Source: Cognatishimia sp. WU-CL00825
Lineage (GTDB): Bacteria; Pseudomonadota; Alphaproteobacteria; Rhodobacterales; Rhodobacteraceae
Direction: 5' to 3'
NCBI RefSeq assembly: GCF_040364665.1
Contig: NZ_BAABWX010000001.1
Span: 372,001 to 436,000 of the forward strand
Length of the DNA: 64,000 bases
Shown here: piece by piece, positions 41,346 to 50,515 of the stretch
How the letters are laid out: each line of letters opens with the position of its first letter
Position numbering within the stretch: the first letter of the stretch is position 1
Position numbers and translations under genes: made by a program
Notes under the pieces: model-generated
What the model was told of the DNA's origin: nothing
The model's input: the letters and a program-made list of their open reading frames with translations, nothing else
Databases searched by the model: none

Positions 41346-41813
41346 TCAACGATCAGAAAGTTGGCCTAAGGCACCTGCCCAGTCTTCAACGTGGTAGGAG
41401 CAGGCAATCTTGCCGTTCTCCAATTCATGGATGTCGATGGTCATGATGTCGAAGCTGCTACCGTCCCCATCGACGCCGAAAATAGGTCCGACGGGAGTTC
41501 CGGTGGCGCGGCTGCGGACGGTGACGAAGCTGCCGTCCTGATGCATGGCCTGGACGGCCCAGTTCAGATCAGGGACAAGCTGACCAAAGCCGCCGATCTG
41601 CCCGAGGAATCCTTCGCGGGATTTATTCGCGCCCGAATAGTCACCGACGCTCTCCCAATCTTCAGTGATAGAGGCTTCGAATGCCGCAACGTGATCCAGA
41701 GACGTGGGGTTGCTGAGCAGGTCGTAGAAGATCTGAACTGTGGCCGTGTCATCGGCCAACGCAGTGCCTGCAAGGGTCATGGTTGCGACAAGTGCAATCG
41801 GCATCAATTTCAT
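41346..41813 (-). CDS. Exported SnoaL-like (ester cyclase type) protein
   Basis: A 155-residue protein from ATG 41813, chosen because GGAG lies 7 bp upstream; the frame also opens at 41825. A Sec signal ends in TALADD. The domain shows FYDLLSNPTSLDHVAAFEAS, VPDLNWAVQAM and RSRATGTPVGPIFG, the latter two typical of polyketide-cyclase-like SnoaL proteins. First gene of the exported set, 112 bp from the divergent LysR gene that probably controls it. Confidence 0.75.
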   Translation of the reverse strand: MKLMPIALVATMTLAGTALADDTATVQIFYDLLSNPTSLDHVAAFEASITEDWESVGDYSGANKSREGFLGQIGGFGQLVPDLNWAVQAMHQDGSFVTVRSRATGTPVGPIFGVDGDGSSFDIMTIDIHELENGKIACSYHVEDWAGALGQLSDR

Positions 41814-41924
41814 ATCGATCTCCATCGTTTGGGTTTGTTTCTGGCCCGCATGATAGAGATATTGACGAATGATTGTTTTGTGTATCTTCTGGTTTCAGAC
41901 AACACAGTTCGGCCAATCAGAACA

Positions 41925-42821
41925 ATGATAGATCATTTAAGACACATGGCCATCTTCGCGCGTGTGGTGGACCTCGGCTCATTTCGGGCGGCAGCGAAGG
42001 ATATTGGGTTGGCCCCTTCTCGTGTCAGTGAGATCGTGACGGATCTTGAAGATTTCGTGGGGACGACTTTGCTTAACCGTACGACTAGAAAAATCGCTCT
42101 GACAAACGAAGGACGTAAGTTCTATGCTCACGCAGTCGAGATGGTGCGCTGCGCTGAAGACGGCCTTGATGAGTTGAATGCCCTGTCGCTGGAACCAGCA
42201 GGGTCTCTCCGGGTTTCGGTTCCCGCCTTTATGTCATCGTCCAGCCTCGCAACAGCAATGGGAGACTTCACCACGCGCTATCCACACGTTGAGTTGTCCG
42301 TATCATTCACCGACCTTCCTGTTGATTTGCTTAGAGACGGCTTCGACTTAAACATTCGTGTCGGCTGGCTTGAAGATAGTTCGATGATGTCACGTAAACT
42401 CGGCGAAATTGAACGGGTGCTCGTCGCCGGTGTCGACTATGCGAAAGCTCGGCCTGACCCGCAGCACCCTAGAGACCTCGAAACTTGGGACTGGATCAGA
42501 TACAAACAACGTTCAAACGCAATGGAGTTCAGTTCCGGTTCGGGGCACCCTGTGAAAGTGGCAGGTCGTTCTAGGCTGCAGGTAGACAGCATTGATGCGT
42601 TGGTTCAATACACACGACGCAATTTTGGCGTAACGGTTCTTCCTAGGTATCTTGTGCACGAGGGACTGAAAGAGGGTGAGTTTGTGGAGCTCATGGAACG
42701 GTGGCGCCTTGCCCCCTTGGGCATCTACGCAGTCTGGCCAGACCAGTCGCGACGAGAGAACCTGACGGTTCATTTCGTGCGTTTCCTTGCTGAACAACAG
42801 GGTCATTCCAAAACACAGTGA
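41925..42821 (+). CDS. LysR-family transcriptional regulator
   Basis: A 298-residue regulator from ATG 41925 (MIDHLRHMAIFARVV). The helix-turn-helix region is GSFRAAAKDIGLAPSRVSEI, then LEDFVGTTLLNRTTRKI. The effector domain has SLRVSVPAFMSSSSLATAM and FDLNIRVGWLEDSSMMS, typical of the CrgA/DsdC-like branch. The frame stays open upstream to 41391, but that portion is antisense to the SnoaL-like gene. Probable regulator of the divergent exported proteins. Confidence 0.88.
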   Translation: MIDHLRHMAIFARVVDLGSFRAAAKDIGLAPSRVSEIVTDLEDFVGTTLLNRTTRKIALTNEGRKFYAHAVEMVRCAEDGLDELNALSLEPAGSLRVSVPAFMSSSSLATAMGDFTTRYPHVELSVSFTDLPVDLLRDGFDLNIRVGWLEDSSMMSRKLGEIERVLVAGVDYAKARPDPQHPRDLETWDWIRYKQRSNAMEFSSGSGHPVKVAGRSRLQVDSIDALVQYTRRNFGVTVLPRYLVHEGLKEGEFVELMERWRLAPLGIYAVWPDQSRRENLTVHFVRFLAEQQGHSKTQ

Positions 42822-42994
42822 AAAACGCGACGAATTTGGTCCCCTGAAGCGGTCGGCCCAATCCTACCTTTGAATGGAGGCGTGGCTGCTGTGGCGTGGC
42901 GCGTCCAAGGAGACATTCGCTGCCGCTACTGCAATGTCGGTTATCGCGGTTAAAAAGCCCGAGAACCACAATTCGTTGCGCCTCTCGGACAAGT

Positions 42995-43528
42995 TTACTC
43001 CGCCTTTCGATTAGACCATGTTTGATAGGCTGCTTGCTCGTCCGAACATGACTGCAACGTCATCGCAATCATCTGATTTTCATCGCTGCGACCAGTGCGC
43101 GTATCTCCTGTTAGCGTTAAACACATTCCTGGAGCGGACACAGGGGCAATGGTGCCTTCGCCGTCAAACAACCAGCTTTGTGCAGAAGAACCATCACACG
43201 TAGCTAGTTCAGCCGAAGCTCCAACCTCGGTTGCAGAGACCTGGATGCAGACATCAAACTCAGGCATGTAAAGCAAGCCATCTGCGAATTGGTCTGGATC
43301 GAATGCCTGATCCACAAGCACTTCGCCGGTTGGGCTGTAGCAAGTGTGAGCTTGAAGCCCATCGTTTGGATTAGCGTCCGCGCCGCGCCCTTTGGCGATG
43401 TCGATGCAATAGCCGTTCTGGATGTTGTCAAGCAAATCGACCACGTAGATTTCGACGTTCTCAGCAAAAGCGGAACTTGAAAAAGCCATTATACTCACAG
43501 CAACTGGCAGCGATTTCATAGGTGACAT
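42995..43528 (-). CDS. Exported ricin-type beta-trefoil lectin-like protein
   Basis: A 177-residue protein with a Sec signal ending SSSAFAEN. Seen: YCIDIAKGRGADANPNDGLQ, ELATCDGSSAQSWLF (QSW repeat) and CLTLTGD, then LQSCSDEQAAYQTW. Paired Cys, the C-(L/I)-(D/T)-(L/I) strand and QxW-like turns at about 45-residue intervals indicate a single ricin B domain. Carbohydrate binding outside the cell is the family expectation. No enzyme domain is attached. Confidence 0.72.
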   Translation of the reverse strand: MSPMKSLPVAVSIMAFSSSAFAENVEIYVVDLLDNIQNGYCIDIAKGRGADANPNDGLQAHTCYSPTGEVLVDQAFDPDQFADGLLYMPEFDVCIQVSATEVGASAELATCDGSSAQSWLFDGEGTIAPVSAPGMCLTLTGDTRTGRSDENQMIAMTLQSCSDEQAAYQTWSNRKAE

Positions 43529-43953
43529 GTGTTCTCCGTGATTTGATTTCGGTAGCGCGTAATTGCGACCATCTAACGGTTCAACGTATTATGCCGAACT
43601 TTCCGTCGAAATTTGGGCGGGCATTCTTTTACCCTTCGAGATCAGCCACTTTAAGCTCTTGCTGTCATCGGATGCAGCGCAGCATCTGACGAAGCTTGGC
43701 TGCTGTTGGCGAAGCAAATGGCCCAAAGCCGACCTTGACCAACCCTCGACAATGCTGCGATCGCTGTCCGCATTGCCAACATTCGCGGCAACCGCAAAAT
43801 CGCGAGGCGGGGGAATTCACACTTCGCGGGAAATAGTGAGCTTTCGCTGCGGATGCACTAATGGCTGGTTTCGCGCCGGGCCCAATTTGTTTCGGAAATT
43901 GGATTCTGCGCTGGCAGCGCTAGGACAAATGTCCAGCGCTGCTGAATTAGTAG
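43529..43953. other. Gene-poor stretch with no supported gene
   Basis: A 146-codon open frame exists on the plus strand (43563-44003), but its composition is Arg/Ser/Ala-rich without domain character and it runs over the end of the membrane-protein gene. I regard it as chance. The rest holds no RNA gene or repeat that I can recognise. Confidence 0.5.
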
Positions 43954-44340
43954 TTAAAAGAACTTCGTCATCGCCGCGTCTGGCACAAGGGCACAGAAGA
44001 TAAAAGCAACCGCCAATGCACCAAATACGGGCGCGGTTGTGCGCTTGACTGTGGCCGACCCAAGAGTAAATAATACAATGGCTCCACCACCATTGGACAC
44101 GATAGCCATCGGGATGATCCCCCAAGGAAACTCGCCCTGAATGACTTGCAACAGGCCGCTTATATAGGCAGCAAGCAGCGCCAGCATGGCGACCCCGTAC
44201 AGGCGAAAGAAAGTTGGCGAATTCGCCACAACATCCAAACGTGGTCCAAGTTTGTCTTTAGAATACAAAAGGAACGGCGGCACAAGCAAGACTGCTGTAA
44301 CAATAATTTTCGTGACGAGGGTTACGGTGATTGCATCCAT
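43954..44340 (-). CDS. Four-helix membrane protein of unknown function
   Basis: A 128-residue protein with four hydrophobic segments (about 8-26, 45-65, 74-94 and 105-123) and a charged loop LYSKDKLGPRLDVVANSP. No family recognised. It is divergent from an HxlR regulator with 51 bp between the start codons, which suggests it is that regulator's target. Confidence 0.65.
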   Translation of the reverse strand: MDAITVTLVTKIIVTAVLLVPPFLLYSKDKLGPRLDVVANSPTFFRLYGVAMLALLAAYISGLLQVIQGEFPWGIIPMAIVSNGGGAIVLFTLGSATVKRTTAPVFGALAVAFIFCALVPDAAMTKFF

Positions 44341-44391
44341 AGTCTGAGTCCTTATATTGAATTCAGGTAGAGATACGAGGGCTGAAACTGA

Positions 44392-44862
44392 ATGTCAAAC
44401 TCAGATATGGAGAGAACTGTGCGAAAGTCTGCACCGGTCCCTATGGACCGATGTGGTATGGCGCTTGCTACAGAAATACTTTCGGATCGCTGGACGCTCT
44501 TGATTCTGCGAGAAGCGTTCTACGGTGTGAAGCGTTACGATGACATGAGAAGTGATCTCGGAATTCCGAGGTCTGTGTTGACTGAGCGGCTTAAGCGATT
44601 AGTAGAGTTTGGAATTTTTATTCGAGAACCTTACCGCGAAGCGGGCGCAAGAACCCGATATGCATATGGCCTTTCGCAAAAAGGTGCGGAATTGGGGTTG
44701 CCCATCCTAGCTCTGATGCAATGGGGGGATAAGCATATAAATCAAAACGAACCGGCTATCGAGATTTTGGATCGCAAGTCCGGCAAGCGCCAATTTGTTG
44801 CACTAGTGGGTGACGATGCTAAAGCAACAAAGCTCGCTGATGTTCGGATAGCTGTTCTCTGA
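44392..44862 (+). CDS. HxlR-family winged-helix transcriptional regulator
   Basis: A 156-residue protein. The HxlR core is DRCGMALATEILSDRWTLLI, then YDDMRSDLGIPRSVLTERL and the wing YREAGARTRYAYGLSQKGAE, ending in MQWGDKHI. The Cys in the first segment is common in this family and redox-responsive in some members. Divergent from the four-helix membrane protein. Confidence 0.9.
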   Translation: MSNSDMERTVRKSAPVPMDRCGMALATEILSDRWTLLILREAFYGVKRYDDMRSDLGIPRSVLTERLKRLVEFGIFIREPYREAGARTRYAYGLSQKGAELGLPILALMQWGDKHINQNEPAIEILDRKSGKRQFVALVGDDAKATKLADVRIAVL

Positions 44863-45541
44863 TTGTTATCGTAGCACAGACGACATCCCTTCATCCATCA
44901 GCGTTCAGCCGAGAACACCAATCCAACTCTACACTCATTTGAAAGCAGCCATTCGTGCATTCCGGAGCATCGGTCGGAATGGGCTCGAAGCGGCACTTAG
45001 ATCGAATGCAGCATGCTTGAGGTCAGTTTGCAAAAAAATGGCCGTGCTCGAGCGTGCACAATGAGTTTCCTCAAGCGTGGCGAAAGTCTGCTTTCTGCCG
45101 ATTCTGTTAAAAACAGTGCCGTGTTGCTGGCGAAAAACATAGCTGTTTGAATTGAGCGCGAGCACATTGCTTCAGTCGTTGCGCGTTAGAGAAGATGTAG
45201 AATTTTATTAGTAAGTTTTTGAGATTATTAGTGGATGGATGTGATTGAGGTTTGTTTCCGGGTGGCGAGCTCAATTAGACAATCGTCCAAGTGTTTGATC
45301 ACGAGAGGAAACCTGGAACGTTGTAGGTATACGACTTTGGGGGAGATGCGGGTACCATGGAAGGCCTAAGTAAGCCAATAGATATCCGGTTTTGAAAAGG
45401 TAGCGGAAGAACCAGTGACATTCTGTTTGAGTAAATAATCAAGTCGACAGCGAAGAGTGTAATTGTCAGATGGACCAAAAGGTAGTCTGAATATATCGCG
45501 CAACAAAAACTTGTTCTAAATCAACAGATTATCTGGTTTAA
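44863..45541. other. Long gene-free stretch before tRNA-Leu
   Basis: Nearly 680 bp without a credible gene on either strand. Around 45060-45130 there is TTCTGCCGATTCTGTTAAAA and surrounding sequence that looks like insertion-sequence debris often met in this bacterial group (weak impression). The last 300 bp become AT-rich. It marks the boundary of the accessory strip next to the tRNA. Confidence 0.45.
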
Positions 45542-45628
45542 TGGTGCGGTCGAGAAGACTCGAACTTCCACGGGTGTTACCCCACAGCGACCTCAACGCT
45601 GCGCGTCTACCAATTCCGCCACGACCGC
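45542..45628 (-). tRNA. tRNA-Leu (anticodon GAG)
   Basis: Reads on the minus strand from GCGGTCGTGGCGGAATTGG to TCGACCGCACCA. The 7-bp acceptor stem GCGGTCG/CGACCGC is perfect, the D-loop has GGTAGACGCG, the anticodon loop is TTGAGGT within AGCG/CGCT, a long variable arm follows (class II), the T-loop is TTCGAGT, and CCA is encoded. GAG reads CUC and CUU leucine codons. Confidence 0.95.
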
Positions 45629-45708
45629 ACATGACTTGGTGAGGGGTCTATAGCGACTCAGATATCGGATGTGAAGCGTAAATGTGCGCGTGCTCCAAAA
45701 AACCAAAA

Positions 45709-45733
45709 CGGGCCGCGCATGATACGCGGCCCG
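45709..45733 (-). terminator. Terminator of the peptidoglycan-binding-domain gene
   Basis: CGGGCCGCG and CGCGGCCCG form a perfect 9-bp stem; on the minus strand it is followed by TTTTGGTTTTTT. Confidence 0.85.
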
Positions 45734-45763
45734 CTGGTGGGTCAATGACCTAAGTGTCTCATA

Positions 45764-47347
45764 TCATTCGGTTACTGAAAACACCGGCAGGGCAGTATTG
45801 GCCGGTGCTGCGGCCCCTGCTGTGTTGCCTCCACTCAGGGCAAATGTGGCCTGCTGAATAAGATCAGCGCGCTCTGGTTGGGTTGTCGCAAACACCGGTG
45901 TGGCACCGGCACTCAGCGCATCAAGTGCAACGCCATACCAGCTGACAGCCAGGTCTTTGCGCACCGAAGCCCCAAATCCCTGTGACAGGTGATGCCCCAT
46001 CAGTTCGGCATAGGGACGATTGCCCAAAGCCACCAGCAACAGGCCCGATGCGATGGCGGTGTCCAGATTGTCAGTGCGATAGCCGGTTGCCAGACAAATT
46101 TTGGCTGTGCCTGCAAGCTGCGCTGGCGACATGCCGGTTTTCAGAACAAACCCGCTGACATCGCGCACAACATCACTGCTGTCTTTTAGCGACAGGGCAG
46201 ACACATGTTCTTTCAACGTTGTCCCAAGCCCCTGACATTGCTGTTCGATTTGGGCCGAAGACACGCCAGACACCTTGGCAATCATCGCGTCGCCTTCAGC
46301 GATGGCATAGGTCCGGGCCAAACAAAGCTGCTCGCTGAGGGCAAAGTCAGGATCCCCAAGCGTTGACACTGTGGTAAAGCCACCATTTGCATTGGTCAGC
46401 AGATTGACTTTGCTGCAATGGGTTGTGAGCGAGGCATTGGCTTCTTCTGTCTGAAACAGCGGCAATGCCGGAAAGGCCGGGGCGGCAACCGCGGTGGTTA
46501 CAGGGGCCTCCTCAGGTGCAGTTAACGCAGGTGCAGAGGCCATTTGCGTGCTCGCAGTGCTGACCCGGCAATTGGGGCCAATACAGTCAAAGCTGGCAGG
46601 CGTAGGATTGTGCAGCAACAGATCATTGCGCACATAGCCTGCCGCCGAAGAAGCAAATACCAGGGTTTTACACTGGGTTGCGTTGCACCAAAAACTTGAT
46701 CCGGCAAACGAGGTGTCCAGAATATAGTCGTTGTTGCCGTCACCATTCAGATCAGCAAGTTGAATAAAGCCAGAGCGCTGTAAAAGCTGTTCCGCAGACG
46801 GGTCCGAGCTATCTGCAATCTCGTCAACCGCCACAGAAACCTCATAGGGCAGGCCAGCATAGCCAGCGGTGCGCCGAGCGCCAGGGGCTGTACCCGACGA
46901 CATATCATCACGTTGCGCGATCAAAACAGCCTTAACGCCATTGGCATCGCGGGCAATCAAACGATTGACGTCCGCGCCACCTGCGATGGCACGATGGTAG
47001 GCCCCGATTAGAATGTTTTTCTCGAACTCACTCAGCTGCCCGGTTGCAGGATAGCCCAAAAAGCTCTGGTAAGATGCAATGGCCGCTCGCGACCGCCGCC
47101 CCAAAACGCCATCCGGTGTGCCCGCCGGATAGCCAAAATAATTCAACGACGTCTGAATGTCGCGGCGTTCCTGGCGCACCGAGGCGGAAACACCACTATA
47201 AACCTTGCGCCGCTTGTTTTTGTTGGCTTCCGAAACAATTGCGCCGCCGATCAGGCCGCCTACAACGCCTCCGAGAAAATCATTTGCGGCTGCTGGCTGC
47301 GCGATGGACGCCGCCAAGATTGCCGCAGAGATGTGCTTAAATGCCAT
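45764..47347 (-). CDS. Exported protein with peptidoglycan-binding-like domain
   Basis: A 527-residue protein. A signal peptide ends near QPAAAND, followed by the glycine-rich GGVVGGLIGGAIVSEANKNK. A PG_binding_1-like module lies near 60-115 (IQTSLNYFGYPAGTPDGVLG, RAAIASYQSFLGYPATGQL). Then comes LADLNGDGNNDYILD, a calcium-loop-like motif of FG-GAP/VCBS type, a cysteine-containing region and a long alanine-rich C-terminal part of unknown fold. Likely periplasmic or envelope-bound. No catalytic motif is visible. Confidence 0.7.
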   Translation of the reverse strand: MAFKHISAAILAASIAQPAAANDFLGGVVGGLIGGAIVSEANKNKRRKVYSGVSASVRQERRDIQTSLNYFGYPAGTPDGVLGRRSRAAIASYQSFLGYPATGQLSEFEKNILIGAYHRAIAGGADVNRLIARDANGVKAVLIAQRDDMSSGTAPGARRTAGYAGLPYEVSVAVDEIADSSDPSAEQLLQRSGFIQLADLNGDGNNDYILDTSFAGSSFWCNATQCKTLVFASSAAGYVRNDLLLHNPTPASFDCIGPNCRVSTASTQMASAPALTAPEEAPVTTAVAAPAFPALPLFQTEEANASLTTHCSKVNLLTNANGGFTTVSTLGDPDFALSEQLCLARTYAIAEGDAMIAKVSGVSSAQIEQQCQGLGTTLKEHVSALSLKDSSDVVRDVSGFVLKTGMSPAQLAGTAKICLATGYRTDNLDTAIASGLLLVALGNRPYAELMGHHLSQGFGASVRKDLAVSWYGVALDALSAGATPVFATTQPERADLIQQATFALSGGNTAGAAAPANTALPVFSVTE

Positions 47348-47449
47348 TTGGCCAATCCCCCTGGGTCATAAATTCAATAACGAAAACCTAACACATGCTT
47401 GGAAAATTCAAAGTCTCCAATTGAGCGACCGATGGGTTTTCGTGAATTC

Positions 47450-47935
47450 TTAGCTAAATCGGCGCTGGCGCAGGCTGGCTCCGGAAACAACCAATATGAA
47501 AAACACCAGGATTGTTGCGAATCCCTGAACTGGTGCATTGGGAAAGGCAATCTCATTCATCATGCGACCCGGCATGAATGTCAGTGAACCAGCCACGCCC
47601 AAACCCCAGAAAGCAATGGATTTCATTGTTTTGCGATGGGCAGCTATATTACCACGGATCGCCTGTCTCACGGCGTATCCAAGCCCAAAGATGGTCCACA
47701 AAGATAACAGGTGGATCGGGCTAAACAGCCCCCAAAGGCGAATGCCATGCAACCAAAGCGAACTGATCGCACAGATCATCATCGCACTGACCCAAAAATA
47801 ACCCAATTGTTTGTGGCTGCGGTCGCGCCGCTCGCGAAATATCACAATTGGCGCAAGGCAAATTGCAAGGATGGCGCTTGCGACATGTAGCTGAAGCACT
47901 GGTGTCGCGTTCAAAAGGGGGGTAAATGAGGCCAT
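47450..47935 (-). CDS. DUF2306-type four-helix membrane protein
   Basis: About 161 residues from ATG 47935. Seen: QLHVASAILAICLAPIVIF, SHKQLGYFWVSAMM, ISSLWLHGIRLWGLFSPIHLLSL and AHRKTMKSIAFWGLGVAG. The conserved His residues on helices and the HRK loop fit the DUF2306 family of predicted membrane proteins. Divergent from the LytTR gene, about 100 bp apart. Function unknown. Confidence 0.7.
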   Translation of the reverse strand: MASFTPLLNATPVLQLHVASAILAICLAPIVIFRERRDRSHKQLGYFWVSAMMICAISSLWLHGIRLWGLFSPIHLLSLWTIFGLGYAVRQAIRGNIAAHRKTMKSIAFWGLGVAGSLTFMPGRMMNEIAFPNAPVQGFATILVFFILVVSGASLRQRRFS

Positions 47936-48034
47936 TGTCTTTGCTCCGATAAGTATTAATTTTTGGATGGGACAGCTTTGGATCAAGTGCCGCGTTTTTG
48001 GCGAGCGCTGAAACGTAAACGACCGGAGAACTGC

Positions 48035-48883
48035 GTGAACGACACCCCCTTGCACCTCGCGAAGCGTGAAATGCAATTGATGTTTCACAGCCGTATTGTC
48101 TGGACGTGTCTCTTGGCCACTGGTGTTATCTTAGGACTTGCTGGCCCATTTGGGACAGAAGCCGTCATGCCAATTGTGCCACGGTTGTTTTATTGGGTTG
48201 GCTCTGCCACCGGTTTTTTCTTTTTGGGGTCCTATGTGGGCACCGCCGCCAGTGCTCTGTTCAAGAATTGGGGGCTGGGGTTTTGGCCAGCTACATTTGC
48301 GGCAGGGGCCATGGCAGGCTTGGCAATATTTGCGGCATTGCTGCTGTTAAATGTGGCTTTGTTTGACGTTTCCCTAAGCTGTCTGTCTTGCACCCTGACG
48401 CTGGGCGCAAATGTGGTTGGTATTTCAATGATCATCACTGTGGCCTTCGTGCAGATCAGGCGTCACTTTGAAGCCGCGCAGATCCCGGTTGCTGACACAG
48501 GCACCAGCCTGGCCAGAACCCAAGCCAGTAGTCAGACGCCAGAGCCAAGCCTGATGCGGCGTCTACCCTTTGAAAAACGGGGGGCCTTGATTTCAATGTC
48601 GGTCAGCGATCACTACGTAGAGGTTGTAACCGTGAAAGGGCAGGAACTGTTGCTGATGCGCCTAAGTGATGCCATGGGCGAAGTGGGCGACACCAATGGC
48701 ATGCAGGTCCATCGCAGCCATTGGGTGGCGCTTGATCAGATTTCCGCGGCGCGGCGCGACGGGGCCAAAGCGGTGCTTTCGATGTCGGATGGACGTGACA
48801 TTCCGGCCAGCCGCACCTATGTCGCTGCTCTAAAGGAGGCCGGAGTGTTTCCAATCTCTGCAAAGGAACGCCCGCATGGTTGA
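48035..48883 (+). CDS. Membrane-anchored LytTR-domain DNA-binding protein
   Basis: About 282 residues from GTG 48035, which has GGAG 6 bp upstream; the frame is open from 47963. Four hydrophobic helices occupy the first 145 residues, followed by a linker and a LytTR domain at about 185-275 ([52 protein letters not shown]). Such proteins regulate nearby genes from the membrane. It overlaps lipB by 8 bp. Confidence 0.82.
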   Translation: MNDTPLHLAKREMQLMFHSRIVWTCLLATGVILGLAGPFGTEAVMPIVPRLFYWVGSATGFFFLGSYVGTAASALFKNWGLGFWPATFAAGAMAGLAIFAALLLLNVALFDVSLSCLSCTLTLGANVVGISMIITVAFVQIRRHFEAAQIPVADTGTSLARTQASSQTPEPSLMRRLPFEKRGALISMSVSDHYVEVVTVKGQELLLMRLSDAMGEVGDTNGMQVHRSHWVALDQISAARRDGAKAVLSMSDGRDIPASRTYVAALKEAGVFPISAKERPHG

Positions 48884-49538
48884 ATGGAAAATCAGCACTG
48901 GCCTGACGGATTACGCAACGGCTGTGGCCTTTATGGAGGCGCGGGCCGAGGCCATTCGTGCTGGCACCGAAGACGAATGCATCTGGCTGGTCGAGCATCC
49001 TGCGCTTTATACCGCAGGCACCAGTGCCAAAATCGAAGACCTGACCGACCCAGGCCGTTTTCCGGTGCACACATCCAAGCGCGGCGGGCAGTATACTTAT
49101 CATGGTCCCGGCCAGCGCGTGGCCTATGTCATGCTTGACGTCGCCAAACGCGGCAAAGATGTGCGGGGCTTTGTAAAGCGCCTCGAAGAATGGGTCATCA
49201 CCACGCTGGATCAGTTCAACGTCAAAGGCGAGATCCGCGACGGCCGTGTCGGGGTGTGGGTCGCGCGGCCCGATAAGCCATTAACGCTGACAGGGCAGGT
49301 GGCCGAAGACAAAGTGGCCGCAATTGGTATCCGGCTGCGCAAATGGGTCAGCTTTCATGGGGTGTCGATCAATGTCGAACCGGATCTGGAGCATTTTTCT
49401 GGTATTGTGCCCTGCGGTATCACCGAACACGGGGTGACGTCGTTGGTTGATTTGGGTCTGCCAGTAACAATGGAAGACGTAGATGTGGCGCTGCAAAAGG
49501 CCTTTGCCGAGGTGTTTGAGGCCCAAATCTCGAGCTGA
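48876..49538 (+). CDS. lipB: Octanoyltransferase
   Basis: A 220-residue LipB that moves octanoyl from acyl carrier protein to lipoyl domains. Seen: [35 protein letters not shown], the catalytic Lys of [16 protein letters not shown], and the catalytic Cys in [13 protein letters not shown]. Length is normal. ATG 48876 lies inside the end of the LytTR gene, so translation may be coupled. Confidence 0.96.
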   Translation: MVEWKISTGLTDYATAVAFMEARAEAIRAGTEDECIWLVEHPALYTAGTSAKIEDLTDPGRFPVHTSKRGGQYTYHGPGQRVAYVMLDVAKRGKDVRGFVKRLEEWVITTLDQFNVKGEIRDGRVGVWVARPDKPLTLTGQVAEDKVAAIGIRLRKWVSFHGVSINVEPDLEHFSGIVPCGITEHGVTSLVDLGLPVTMEDVDVALQKAFAEVFEAQISS

Positions 49539-49547
49539 CATAGAAAG

Positions 49548-49596
49548 GGGCGCTGCCCCCGGTCAAAACATGTTTTGACCTCCCCCGGGGTATTTT
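49548..49596. repeat. Intergenic G+C-rich repeat with 20-bp perfect palindrome
   Basis: GGGGCGCTGCCCCC, then GGTCAAAACATGTTTTGACC (49561-49580, perfectly self-complementary), then CCCCCGGGGTATTTT. The outer elements resemble a dispersed intergenic element that I know from Rhodobacteraceae genomes. It may also terminate lipB. Confidence 0.55.
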
Positions 49597-49732
49597 GATC
49601 AAGCACAAAGGCTAAAGCGCGGCAATCAGCCTAAGCGATCACAATGGGCGCGCCGCGTTGATTTGTCCGTTGTACATCCCCGGCGAATGCCGCAAATTAT
49701 AGCGAACGCGCAACTTTTACAAAGGCAATCTT

Positions 49733-50203
49733 ATGAAACTGGTTTATAGCGCCGCGCTTGCGCTTTTTGCACTCTCGACAGCGGCTTTTGCCGAAGGTGA
49801 TGTTGAAAAGGGGCAAAAAACATTTGGCAAGTGCAAAGCCTGCCACAGCATTGTCACCCCAGAAGGGGAGGTTCTGTTCAAAGGCGGCCGCACCGGTCCT
49901 AACCTTTATGGGGTGATTGGTCGCCAAGTGGCTTCTGCTGATTTTCGCTATTCCAAAGATCTGGTGACGGTCGGCGAAAGCGGATTGATTTGGACCGAAG
50001 AAGAATTGGCCGCCTTTATTGCAGATCCACGTGGTTATCTGAAAGCCAAAGGCACCAAAGGCAAAAGCAAAATGACGCTGAAGCTGAAAAAAGGCGGCCC
50101 GGATGTGGCAGCGTTTTTGGCCTCTTTGGTCCCTGCGACCGAAGAGATGACAGAAGAGATGGATGCCCCTTCAGAAGAAGAACCAGCTGCGGCCAGCGAA
50201 TAA
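49733..50203 (+). CDS. Class I c-type cytochrome (c2/c550-like)
   Basis: A 156-residue periplasmic cytochrome. A Sec signal ends in STAAFAEG. The haem motif is CKACH within GKCKACHSI, GRTGPNLYGVIGR follows, and KGKSKMTLKL provides the likely Met ligand. A Glu/Ala-rich acidic tail of about 22 residues is unusual. Placed upstream of ctaD, it may donate electrons to the aa3 oxidase. It has its own strong terminator. Confidence 0.88.
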   Translation: MKLVYSAALALFALSTAAFAEGDVEKGQKTFGKCKACHSIVTPEGEVLFKGGRTGPNLYGVIGRQVASADFRYSKDLVTVGESGLIWTEEELAAFIADPRGYLKAKGTKGKSKMTLKLKKGGPDVAAFLASLVPATEEMTEEMDAPSEEEPAAASE

Positions 50204-50228
50204 GCCAGGCACAATTGGTAATTTTCAG

Positions 50229-50262
50229 ATCCCTGCCAGCCACAAAACTGGCAGGGATTTTT
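50229..50262 (+). terminator. Terminator of the cytochrome c gene
   Basis: ATCCCTGCCAG and CTGGCAGGGAT form a perfect 11-bp stem, followed by TTTTC. Confidence 0.88.
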
Positions 50263-50398
50263 CAATTTCCACAGGTCCGCCAACACGCATCGGTGGCGAG
50301 GCAAAGCAGCAGACCCGTGAGTTTTGGCGCAGACGCGGTTGTAAGCGCGTCAAAAGTCCCCAATTTGATCCAAGATCAGCCCCCCGCGTCACTTTTTC

Positions 50399-50412
50399 TT
50401 GATCTGCGTCAA
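50399..50412. promoter_or_regulatory. FNR/FnrL-type site upstream of ctaD
   Basis: TTGATCTGCGTCAA matches TTGAT-N4-ATCAA with one change and lies about 105 bp before ctaD. Oxygen-dependent control of the aa3 oxidase would make sense, but single-site matches can occur by chance. Confidence 0.4.
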
Positions 50413-50515
50413 AGACGGTCATTGCCGCGCCGCCACTTGCACTTTAAAACGGCTTGGAATCCAGACGCGCGGGGTGACTCACGTGTCTCTTATGCACTTT
50501 GACAGGAGGCGAAGC

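Noticed and set aside
41391..41924. N-terminal extension of the LysR gene by 178 codons
   Set aside because: It is the antisense of the SnoaL-like gene; normal LysR length starts at 41925.
43563..44003. 146-codon plus-strand open frame
   Set aside because: No domain character, Arg/Ser-rich composition, overlaps the 3' end of the better supported membrane-protein gene on the other strand.
50366..50380. Second FNR-like site TTGATCCAAGATCA before ctaD
   Set aside because: The spacing between half-sites is five instead of four bases and the last half-site base is wrong.
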